From assembly GCA_018992565.1 (NCBI GenBank), contig JACVGW010000010.1, positions 18,196-55,595 of the forward strand: a stretch of 37,400 bases of DNA, given 5' to 3'. The notes below the pieces were generated by a model. It was not told the origin of the DNA. It saw nothing but the letters and a program-made list of their open reading frames with translations, and did no database searches. This stretch comes from Theionarchaea archaeon. GTDB lineage: Archaea > Methanobacteriota_B > Thermococci > Methanofastidiosales > SZ-28-30. Positions 8,079-15,191 of the stretch are shown here, in pieces (position 1 is the stretch's first letter; each line of letters opens with the position of its first letter). Made by a program: the position numbers and the translations under genes.

Positions 8079-9103
8079 ATGAGGAACCGGAGGTATCAAT
8101 ACACACGACTGTCCGTGATTTTACAGAGGAAGAGTGGAACAGAGTAGCAGACAGTATGTTTCCCGAGTGTTGTCACGGCTGGTACAGGGCTGTGGAAGAC
8201 TCCTGTATGCGGGACATGTATTACGTGGCACTCAGGCAGAAGAATGCTCTGACAGCAGTGCTTGGCTGCTGCCCCTTTGTTGAGAAGCAGTTCGGGATCA
8301 GCATTCCTTTCTTGGAGGTAGGGAGTCCCCTGGGCACTGCATCATCATTCTTTCTGGAGAGCCCTGAACATGTTGCGCTTCTTTTGGGAGGCGTAGAACA
8401 GATTTTAGAGCTGGAAAAGATCAAAGGAATACTGATCTTTGATCTTAAACAAGAAGAAGCCGATCTCATCAAGGGACATCTCAGGGGATTCTCACCGTAC
8501 CACGAACCTGATAGAACATATATTGATCTCGGCTTTTCTGATTTTGAGGACTATCTGGAATCTCTCGATTCCAGCAACAGGAGGAGCATCAGGAAGACTC
8601 TCAACAGGGCTGAAAAGCGGTGGAAAATCAGGCACATTCTTACCAGTGAACTGTCAAAATGGGGAGCCACAGCTCACAGATTACAGGCGTATTTGTGCCA
8701 GGAACACCGTGACTTCCGCATGCATCTCAGTGTGCCGTTCTATGAAGCTCTGGAAAAAAACATGGAGAAATCGGCAGAACTCACCGTATTCCTGAAAGAT
8801 GACATACCTCTGGCAACTGGACTGGTATTGAACTCCCAGGAAGCAGCAGTCCACAAGTTTCCGGGCGTGGATCCTGGATACAGACAGTATCAGGCCTATT
8901 TTCTGCTGTACTACGAGGGGATACGAACAGCCATTGAACGGAAACAGAAGAGAATCTACTTTGGCACCACCACCTATGGCTTTAAGGAGAAGATTGGCTG
9001 TGGAAAAGAGCCACTGCTGGGATTTGTCAAGTTCATGAACCCGGTGGCAACTGGGTTGTTGGGGCATTTTCTCACCTGGAGATCATCGAGGCTGAATCGG
9101 TAG
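8075..9103 (+). CDS. FemAB-like acyltransferase
   Basis: A 342-residue protein with the two-lobed GNAT fold pattern of FemAB-like and BioF2-like enzymes. An N-terminal lobe ends near residue 140. It is followed by a DFEDYLESL...NRRSIRKTLNRAEK helix, and a C-terminal lobe with a DIPLATGL.L strand and KFPGVDPGYR.YQ segment. The final TYGFKEKIG.GKEPL resembles the FemAB end motif in which a lysine or glycine contacts the substrate. Families of this type link amino acids or acyl groups to glycans, often using aminoacyl-tRNA. Translation is coupled to the GNAT upstream through an ATGA overlap. It shares the YLES...SIR signature with the cut gene at 1. Last gene of the unit; 197 bases follow before the next promoter. 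Confidence 0.78.
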   Translation: MNEEPEVSIHTTVRDFTEEEWNRVADSMFPECCHGWYRAVEDSCMRDMYYVALRQKNALTAVLGCCPFVEKQFGISIPFLEVGSPLGTASSFFLESPEHVALLLGGVEQILELEKIKGILIFDLKQEEADLIKGHLRGFSPYHEPDRTYIDLGFSDFEDYLESLDSSNRRSIRKTLNRAEKRWKIRHILTSELSKWGATAHRLQAYLCQEHRDFRMHLSVPFYEALEKNMEKSAELTVFLKDDIPLATGLVLNSQEAAVHKFPGVDPGYRQYQAYFLLYYEGIRTAIERKQKRIYFGTTTYGFKEKIGCGKEPLLGFVKFMNPVATGLLGHFLTWRSSRLNR

Positions 9104-9252
9104 CCTGCGGGTCTATTCTCAGGAAAAACAGAGAAAAAAAGAGACAGAAATTCATTTGGGCTATGAAGATCTGAGGCCCGTGTGTGGAACTGTAGGGATC
9201 AGAACGCAGCCATAACTTTGCACAGTATTGTCTCCACTCTCTCTGAGGGAAT

Positions 9253-9279
9253 TTACCGTCTTCCGGTAATATTATAAAG
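9253..9279 (+). promoter_or_regulatory. Promoter with inverted repeat, KaiC-HAD gene
   Basis: TTATAAAG at 9272-9279 is centred 26 bases before the GTG start at 9301, implying a leaderless transcript. Directly upstream, TTACCG (9253-9258) and CGGTAA (9264-9269) form a perfect 6-base inverted repeat with a 5-base spacer, covering the BRE position. A repressor or activator bound there would control the gene. Confidence 0.6.
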
Positions 9280-9300
9280 GTAACCTGCAAAGAACCCTCG

Positions 9301-10617
9301 GTGACAGAAGAGCTTGCTCCAACAGAGATACTGGAACTGGAACTTCCTCCAGGAATAAGCATCTTGATTGTGGGTCCTCCTGGAAGTGGGAAAACCATTC
9401 TTGCCCAGCAGTTGGTACATCGAGCCTTGGAAAGAGGGAAATCAGCCATTATAATGGCCTCCAAGAGTCAGGTCAATGCGCTGCGCTCACAGGAAAAGCT
9501 ATTTGGATGGGATGTTTCTCAGTACCTCAGCGATGGACGTCTGGGCCTCATGGAAATCGAAAATGTCGGTGATCCATCTGAACTGAACATAGGACTCGCC
9601 CAGATCATACAGGAAGTCACTCCCTCCCTTGCTCTTGTGGTGGTGGATTCTTTGACAGTGCTGATGGTGGCTATGGAAGAGAGGAACATCATGAAGTTCA
9701 CCGAGGGACTGGCAAGAAAACTCCAAGACCACAGTGTCAGCTCGCTGCTCCTGGCTACTCCTACCAAGGAGACGGAGGATTTTCTCACCAAGATGAAATC
9801 TCTGGTGTCTTCCGTCATCGAGATACGATTGACAGAAATTGGGACCATACATAGATATATGCGCATTTTCAAGTTCCTGGACAGAAAGCATTCAACCTTA
9901 TGGTATCCTTTTGAAATTACCAGTGGAGGGATCATGTTTGCAGCTTCTGCGGTAAAGACCCCTGACACGTTTCTCTTTGATCTGGATGGCACACTGGTGA
10001 CCATGGAATTGGATTTTGTGAAGATCAGGAAAGAGGTGGACCGCATTCTTGTTAGATGGGGATATCCACCTGAGCTTCTGGAAGAGACCAGGTCCACCCT
10101 TGAGACTATTCGAGAGGCAGTGTCCTACCTCGACAGTCACAGCCAGGATGGAGAAGGCCTGAAGAAAGAGGCAGAGACATACCTGGAGCAGGTGGAAATG
10201 GAAGCTGCCTCCAGGGCCCAGCTTATTGAGGGAGCAAAAACTGTCCTGCAGATTTTGAAAAAAAAGAAAAAGAAGATAGGGATTATTACCCGGAATCATC
10301 GAGCAGTGGCACTGAAGGTACTCAAGAGATGTGGCCTGGAGCAGTTTGTGGATCTTCTTTTGGCACGAGATGATGTGGAACGGGTCAAGCCCCATCCTGA
10401 CCACATGCTGGAAGCAGTGAGACGCCTGGGATCGGAGCCTGAGAAAACTGTGGTTCTGGGAGATCACCACTACGAGATTGAAGCAGGAAACGAGGCAGGG
10501 TGTTTTACCATTGGTGTTTTGACCGGGTCAGGAACCAGAAAAACCTTAAAAGATGCAGATCTCATCTTGAATTCTGTTGAGGATTTGAAAGAAGTATTCA
10601 GAACCGTGGGACGATGA
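9301..10617 (+). CDS. KaiC-like ATPase fused to HAD phosphatase
   Basis: This 438-residue protein joins two enzyme families. Residues 1-220 are a RecA/KaiC-type ATPase with Walker A GPPGSGKT (25-32) and Walker B VVVDS (113-117). The domain ends in the usual RIFKF...PFEITSGG strand. Residues 224-438 are a HAD-superfamily hydrolase. Motif I is DLDGT (227-231), the motif II region is GIITRN, motif III is the lysine of VKPHPD (362-367), and motif IV is GDHHYE (387-392), where Glu replaces the common second Asp. The HAD part resembles phosphoglycolate phosphatases. Single KaiC domains in archaea often act in regulation, and I know of no established fused form. The leaderless GTG start is set by the TATA box. 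A run of eight A at 10258 lies in the HAD part. The last 20 bases overlap the end of the opposing DUF429 gene. Confidence 0.85.
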   Translation: MTEELAPTEILELELPPGISILIVGPPGSGKTILAQQLVHRALERGKSAIIMASKSQVNALRSQEKLFGWDVSQYLSDGRLGLMEIENVGDPSELNIGLAQIIQEVTPSLALVVVDSLTVLMVAMEERNIMKFTEGLARKLQDHSVSSLLLATPTKETEDFLTKMKSLVSSVIEIRLTEIGTIHRYMRIFKFLDRKHSTLWYPFEITSGGIMFAASAVKTPDTFLFDLDGTLVTMELDFVKIRKEVDRILVRWGYPPELLEETRSTLETIREAVSYLDSHSQDGEGLKKEAETYLEQVEMEAASRAQLIEGAKTVLQILKKKKKKIGIITRNHRAVALKVLKRCGLEQFVDLLLARDDVERVKPHPDHMLEAVRRLGSEPEKTVVLGDHHYEIEAGNEAGCFTIGVLTGSGTRKTLKDADLILNSVEDLKEVFRTVGR

Positions 10618-11095
10618 TCATGTCCTGGGTTCCATAAGCAGTATAGCGTCCTTGAAGATAGAATTCTCCTGTTAGGGCAGCTACTGCTGCGTCCAGTTCA
10701 TGAAGGTTGGACGGGATCACGTCAATTCCGTAGGAAGTGACATCTTCCATTCTGACAATGCCCAGGATTTTCTTTGCCGCGTGAGGATACACCTCAATCA
10801 CCTTGCAGGAGAGAGAATTCTTCAATCTTATACCTCTTTGAGTGAGAGACTGCATCCCCCTAAAGGTGAGAGGAAGGATGGGGAAGTGGGCTCTGAGTTC
10901 TCTGTCACCGTCTCTGAAGTGTTCTCCCCGGAATGAGAGAGGAGCGTCAAGTGCTGCCAGAGCAATATTATTCTGATTCAGTATGGTGAGGATTTCTGTA
11001 TCAGTATACACAGTGTGGAGATACACCTCCGTGTTAAGGATACACAGTCCCGTGGGACGGGATTCAATTCCAGCCAGATCTATGCCTGCAATCAC
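10598..11095 (-). CDS. DUF429 family protein (RNase H-like fold)
   Basis: This 165-residue protein matches DUF429, a predicted RNase H-like nuclease family common in archaea. It shows an N-terminal IAGIDLAGIESRPTG, then LAALDAPLSFR, D.ELR, PLTFRGMQSLTQRGI, VIEVYPHAAKK and a HELDAAVAAL segment, with Asp and Glu residues in the places expected of that fold. The open frame runs up to 11233, but the extra residues are hydrophobic and unlike the family. The GTG at 11095 lies 26 bases from a TATA-like ACCTTTATTAC; TTG at 11101 is the alternative. Its role is unknown. The 3' end overlaps the KaiC-HAD gene by 20 bases. Confidence 0.8.
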   Translation of the reverse strand: MIAGIDLAGIESRPTGLCILNTEVYLHTVYTDTEILTILNQNNIALAALDAPLSFRGEHFRDGDRELRAHFPILPLTFRGMQSLTQRGIRLKNSLSCKVIEVYPHAAKKILGIVRMEDVTSYGIDVIPSNLHELDAAVAALTGEFYLQGRYTAYGTQDMIIVPRF

Positions 11096-11115
11096 ATACA
11101 AAATGAGAGAGATTG

Positions 11116-11126
11116 TGTAATAAAGG
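11116..11126 (-). promoter_or_regulatory. TATA box for DUF429 gene
   Basis: On the minus strand ACCTTTATTAC is centred 26 bases upstream of the GTG at 11095. Confidence 0.45.
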
Positions 11127-11170
11127 TTCGGATATACGTTAAGACCAGGACAAGACAGAGAAACCACAAA

Positions 11171-11182
11171 CCATATATATGG
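11171..11182 (+). promoter_or_regulatory. Palindromic TATA box for TPR surface protein
   Basis: CCATATATATGG is a perfect 12-base palindrome centred 26 bases before the ATG at 11202, predicting a leaderless transcript. Confidence 0.65.
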
Positions 11183-11201
11183 AAGTTGTGTAGAGAAAGA
11201 G

Positions 11202-12542
11202 ATGAATAGCAAAGGGTTGCTCCTGATAGGCATTGTTATTCCTCATCTCATGATGGTTCCTGCTCAGGAGAAGATCACTATTACACAGTTTGACCAGTAC
11301 TATGTTCTGTTGCCTTCAGGGAATTTGAAAGCAACGTGGGACATTACCATTCTACCTGAAGGCATTGTGAAGAGCATGATTCTCCATGCTTTTTTTTCAA
11401 AGAGGGCGTATGTGAATGATGTGGTAGTGTCAGATGCTCAGGGTAGTCTCAATTCACGGATGATTGACAGGGAAAGTGTCCCCCTTATGGAAATCACCTT
11501 CAGAGAACGTCTGGTCCAGGGAGAAGAATATCACTTCACCTGCGAGCTGGACGTTTGGAAGGCTGTGGACATCGGAGAAACAGAAGGGAGTTTCACCCTG
11601 CTCACGGGATACAACTTTCCCATTGAGAAGCTCAACGTCACAACTGAACTGCCTGCAGGGACCAAATTGAGGAATTACTTTCCTGCAGACGGGAAGGTCA
11701 CTTCTGGAGAGACATCTTCAATCTTCTGGTCTATGGGTTCTGTTCCTGCTGGATACAACATCCAGATCAGTGTGTCCTTTGACTTGTTGTCTCAGGCTTT
11801 TGCTGACAACCTGTTTGCAGATGGAGTGAACTTATACACACTTCATGATTTCGATAATGCAGTTGAGAAGTTTCAACAGGCTCAGGAAATCTATCAATCG
11901 CTGAATTTCTATGAGAAGGTCACTGAATGCAGTGTTTATTTGGACCGTATTGAAGGGATGAAAATCGGACTCCCTGTATTTGAAGAAGCTCTCACACTGT
12001 ATCAGGACAAAAACTATGCACAGGCAGGTTCGAAGTTCACTGAAGTACAGGCTGTGTACCAGCTCCATCAGATATCTACAGATGAGGTCGATGGGTATAT
12101 TGAAAGGTGCACTACATACCTTGAAGCATACAGTGAGCTTGACAGAGGAGATGAACAGGCTGATGTGGGAAACTACCAGGAGGCTGTGGATCACTATACG
12201 AAGGCCCGAGAGCTCTTTTCTCAGCTGGGAGACACTGTCATGATGGCACAGGTCGATTCCCTCATTCAGCAGATTACCCCGGTCACTCCACAACCTACGG
12301 ATGCTCCTGCTGAAAGGAGAGGAGGGAACGTGTTGGTAGTGGTGGGACTCTTAGCTGCACTCGGCGTTGGAGGGGCACTGTATGTCACGAAGACGAAAAA
12401 GCCTGTCCCTGTGCGTACTGAGGATGAGATCAGAGAGGAGATGCGGCAGCTCAAGGCGCGGTTTGTCTATGGGGAAATCAACAAGAAAGATTATGAGGAA
12501 CAGCTTGCTTCTCTTGAGGAACAGATTAAGAACCAAACGTGA
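11202..12542 (+). CDS. Secreted TPR protein with C-terminal anchor and SHOCT-like tail
   Basis: This 446-residue protein has an N-terminal signal peptide (residues 1-21) followed by a beta-rich extracellular domain to about residue 195. Residues 200-350 form TPR-like helical pairs: three units of the type FADGVNLYTLHDFDNAVEKF, ALTLYQDKNYAQAGSKF and EQADVGNYQEAVDHYTKA. After a Pro/Thr-rich linker comes one transmembrane helix (VLVVVGLLAALGVGGALYV). A cytoplasmic end of about 45 residues follows, reading EIREEMRQLKARFVYGEINKKDYEEQL, which fits the SHOCT oligomerisation motif. The topology (outside TPR, inside SHOCT) suggests a surface scaffold or sensor. No exact family recognised for the N-terminal domain. 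Leaderless start set by the TATA box. Confidence 0.75.
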   Translation: MNSKGLLLIGIVIPHLMMVPAQEKITITQFDQYYVLLPSGNLKATWDITILPEGIVKSMILHAFFSKRAYVNDVVVSDAQGSLNSRMIDRESVPLMEITFRERLVQGEEYHFTCELDVWKAVDIGETEGSFTLLTGYNFPIEKLNVTTELPAGTKLRNYFPADGKVTSGETSSIFWSMGSVPAGYNIQISVSFDLLSQAFADNLFADGVNLYTLHDFDNAVEKFQQAQEIYQSLNFYEKVTECSVYLDRIEGMKIGLPVFEEALTLYQDKNYAQAGSKFTEVQAVYQLHQISTDEVDGYIERCTTYLEAYSELDRGDEQADVGNYQEAVDHYTKARELFSQLGDTVMMAQVDSLIQQITPVTPQPTDAPAERRGGNVLVVVGLLAALGVGGALYVTKTKKPVPVRTEDEIREEMRQLKARFVYGEINKKDYEEQLASLEEQIKNQT

Positions 12543-12694
12543 TTTTCAGAATTCTGGTGATTTCGTTTCATTTTCCGGGATGACCAGTGAGACGACTTAT
12601 GTTCCCTCAAAAAAAAGATGAAGGAGGAATGCGGGGTGATCTCTTATCTCTCAGTCCTCTTTTCTGGAGACATTCTTCTGCGACTTTTTTCACT
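12543..12694. other. Convergent intergenic stretch
   Basis: 152 bases between the converging TPR-protein and C11-peptidase genes. T-rich tracts occur on both strands (for example a run of six T at 12685 and of eight A at 12609), fitting archaeal U-rich termination in both directions. Nothing else seen. Confidence 0.4.
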
Positions 12695-14542
12695 TCACAA
12701 TTCGTCAAGGCACTTTTCAGCCTTTTCCATGGCAGCTGTTGCCTGCAGTGCCCAGTAGTTGGCTGCAATGTAATTTCCTCTTTGGTAGTTCTCTTCAGCG
12801 AGCCTGAGATACTCTTCTACCTCCTGGAGCAACTCTTCACATGGAGTAGTGTCTTTTCCTTCACTCTCCAATGAAGCAAACTGCTGATTGAGCGACTCCA
12901 GTATGGTTCGTACTTCCTGTATTCGATTGTTAGCCAGAGACTGGATCTGTTCGTTGTTGTCTGTGGGGTTATTAATCACCTGAGCGGGAGCAGGAATCGT
13001 GACCTTGTTGGATAGTGCCAGAGGAGAAAACACTGTTTCGGAGGTTGCGCTATCTGTTCCATGAGCATTGCCCGAAAATATTATTGTGCCTCCCGAATTC
13101 CCTGAAAAAACCTGGTATTCCCAGACGAAAACGACAGGTTGACCACTGACCAGATCAGCTTTCACTGGAGTCGGACCTGAACTCAGTACTGCTGAGGCAG
13201 CCCCTATAGTTATCATTGTCAAAGGGGAAGGAGCGACAGCAGTTATGGTTGCACCTGAGAGGTTGGTCACTTCCATTTTGACCGTCACTGTATCGCCTGA
13301 AAAGACGAGGTCTGGCTCCGCAACCAGAGTTGCACTGAGTGGATAGGTCGTGCTGTAATACTGCTTCAGGAACTCGTCCCAGAACGTCCTTTCAGCCAGT
13401 GCAGTGGAGGTTTCGTAGATTGATTGGTAACCCGTTGAAGTGGAAGGAAAGTAAATGGACATCCCGTGAGCATTGCGGTTCCCGTATCCGTGACTCTCTG
13501 CAACAACTGCATTGGTTATGGCTTTCATTACCTGACCTGCATCGCGCTGGAGAGCAGGGTGAGGTACAGAACCAGCTACTAATTGAGCGAAATGGTACAA
13601 ATCAACGTAGTCTAAATCCGAAAAGGTTTCTGTATGAGTCCTGGCTGTCTGGATTACAGGTTCGTATCCTTTTGCTCCAGCCAGGTGTTGGGCAAATGTA
13701 TCCAGAGCTTCTACAACTGTACTGGTGGGGTTGAGATGTGCTGCAGACTGGGTTTCAGGTCCCAGTCTTCCGTAGAAATCAATGTACGTCTTCACGATGC
13801 TGTTGCAGACAGCTCCCAGCGAAGCCTCCGGGTTGTTGACCAGAAAGTCCAGGAATTCAATGTAGTCCCAGCCATCTCCCGGTTCATATTCTTCTGAACC
13901 CACAGCATAGTGAGCGAAGGGCAAAATCTCATGATCTACTTCCACCATAGCCATGAAGCATGCGTCGAACCCCACAATGTCAAGGGGGCAGTCTCCATTG
14001 CAGGTGATGCTGTTCAGAGCTGTTCTCACTTCCGATAGTGAGAGTTCGTCGTTATCTGTGTCATCCACGCACACTGCTCTAACGGGAGCAGGGATTCCCT
14101 TCCATCCCGATCCATGATCCCACAGTATCAGGAGGTAGTGATCTGCCGTGTAGGTGGCCTGTGCCCACTGTACGAAGGTAACCAAGGTACTGGGGTCTCC
14201 CATGTTAACCTCTCCCAGGTCACCAACCATGTCAGAAGTAATGAGGTTGTCATATCCGTTGGCATCGTGGGTGACGTGATATCTCTTGGCAGTATCCCAG
14301 TCTCCATTGGAGTTGTCATACGCATCATGTCGATCAATCTGAACTACAATATTGACCTTGGATGTGGAACCCACAGCTTCCATCTCATTGAGATCATCAA
14401 TAGCAGAAGGTTCCAGGTTGTTGTCTCCGTCCATGTATACCATCACTGTCCAGGATGTTGTGGCGTGAAGGGGACAAGGAGCTACAGAAATCAGAATGCA
14501 GACCAGAAGAGGAACAACTATTATCAGGGTTCTGTTGTACAT
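12695..14542 (-). CDS. Secreted clostripain-family (C11) cysteine peptidase
   Basis: A 615-residue secreted protein. Residues 1-28 form a signal peptide. The peptidase C11 domain follows: SWTVMVYMDGDNNLE at its start, then ILWDHGSGW with the catalytic His (143) and IVGFDACFMAMVEV with the catalytic Cys (195). This family cleaves after basic residues and is often self-activated. After about residue 390 there is a CARDB/Ig-like beta domain (TLVAEPDLVFSGDTVTVKMEVTN). The end is a helical domain from about residue 525 with two or three amphipathic helices. No C-terminal membrane anchor is seen, so release or non-covalent attachment is likely. ATG 14542 is chosen over 14560 because of GGAGG six bases upstream. 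Confidence 0.88.
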   Translation of the reverse strand: MYNRTLIIVVPLLVCILISVAPCPLHATTSWTVMVYMDGDNNLEPSAIDDLNEMEAVGSTSKVNIVVQIDRHDAYDNSNGDWDTAKRYHVTHDANGYDNLITSDMVGDLGEVNMGDPSTLVTFVQWAQATYTADHYLLILWDHGSGWKGIPAPVRAVCVDDTDNDELSLSEVRTALNSITCNGDCPLDIVGFDACFMAMVEVDHEILPFAHYAVGSEEYEPGDGWDYIEFLDFLVNNPEASLGAVCNSIVKTYIDFYGRLGPETQSAAHLNPTSTVVEALDTFAQHLAGAKGYEPVIQTARTHTETFSDLDYVDLYHFAQLVAGSVPHPALQRDAGQVMKAITNAVVAESHGYGNRNAHGMSIYFPSTSTGYQSIYETSTALAERTFWDEFLKQYYSTTYPLSATLVAEPDLVFSGDTVTVKMEVTNLSGATITAVAPSPLTMITIGAASAVLSSGPTPVKADLVSGQPVVFVWEYQVFSGNSGGTIIFSGNAHGTDSATSETVFSPLALSNKVTIPAPAQVINNPTDNNEQIQSLANNRIQEVRTILESLNQQFASLESEGKDTTPCEELLQEVEEYLRLAEENYQRGNYIAANYWALQATAAMEKAEKCLDEL

Positions 14543-14587
14543 CTTTTTCCTCCTATTCATCTTATTCTTCTAATAAGGAGTAGTATC

Positions 14588-14596
14588 TTTATAAAG
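14588..14596 (-). promoter_or_regulatory. TATA box for C11 peptidase
   Basis: TTTATAAAG on the minus strand. Transcription would start near 14566, giving a 24-base leader that contains the GGAGG site. Confidence 0.6.
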
Positions 14597-14736
14597 TTTT
14601 CGGTAATAAGTGAGAATTACATGTGATTTTCAACGATACTTCAAGATTTGCAAGTTCAGACTATGGTAAAAGTTCTCACATAGCTGCAAGATGAGTATTG
14701 GTAGAAGTCCACGGACTCTTGGGGTGACCCGAGAAA

Positions 14737-15141
14737 TCAGGGACGGCGAGAAAGAGTAATGCGCATTTCTTCGTGAGGATCCTTCATTTTGTTGATAAGA
14801 TCTCTCCTCAAGTCTATGGCAGCTTTTGAAGCATGAATCATGAGAGTTCTGGGGCACAGAAATGAACTTTTCCTCATGATGATGGCTTTATTGTCGGTGA
14901 ACTGCAATGAGGGATGGACAAAGCCAGTAACTCTCTCTACTATATCGTCTGCTCTGATCTCGAGAGCGAGATGGGAGCCTCTCAGGGAACATAGCTCATC
15001 TTTCAAATCAGATAGCGCATGAGAAGCGCGAACTCCTATAATGCAATCACCTTTCCGGGTCAGCCAGTCCTCTGTGGTCACTTCAATAGTGGTGCGGTGG
15101 GTAGCCAGCACATTGGGATGGCCGTACGCTGTGATGTCCAT
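14737..15141 (-). CDS. DUF371 family archaeal protein
   Basis: This 134-residue protein matches DUF371, a small conserved archaeal family of unknown function. Features seen are the N-terminal GHPNVLATHRTTIEVT, then LTRKGDCIIGVRAS, IRADDIVERVTG, and the strongly conserved-looking IMRKSSFLCPRTLMIHASKAAIDL. Length is normal for the family. It starts at the ATG at 15141, whose TATA element at about 15165 is shared with the divergent GNAT gene. The 3' end is followed by 140-odd bases before the promoter of the C11 peptidase. The GHP, TTIE, GDCI and RTLMI blocks are those expected of the family. Confidence 0.88.
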   Translation of the reverse strand: MDITAYGHPNVLATHRTTIEVTTEDWLTRKGDCIIGVRASHALSDLKDELCSLRGSHLALEIRADDIVERVTGFVHPSLQFTDNKAIIMRKSSFLCPRTLMIHASKAAIDLRRDLINKMKDPHEEMRITLSRRP

Positions 15142-15160
15142 GAGCCGTGTTGGAACAAAG

Positions 15161-15170
15161 GCTTAAATCT
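15161..15170. promoter_or_regulatory. Shared bidirectional TATA element (DUF371/GNAT)
   Basis: GCTTAAATCT lies at the midpoint between the ATG of DUF371 (15141, minus) and the ATG of the GNAT gene (15192, plus). It is about 25-27 bases from each, the leaderless spacing on both strands. No second TATA-like element fits either gene. Confidence 0.55.
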
Positions 15171-15191
15171 GTTGCTCTTCTACCGAGGATA

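Noticed and set aside
9519-10470. Two long minus-strand open frames opposite the KaiC-HAD gene
   Set aside because: Both are opposite a gene with intact catalytic motifs; their translations are Ser/Phe/Leu-rich shadow text.
11832-12293. Minus-strand frame of 153 codons opposite the TPR protein gene
   Set aside because: Composition is typical of an antisense shadow and there is no promoter or SD site.
14114-14626. Plus-strand frame of 170 codons opposite the C11 peptidase
   Set aside because: Lies antisense to the catalytic domain; no start signals, no motif.
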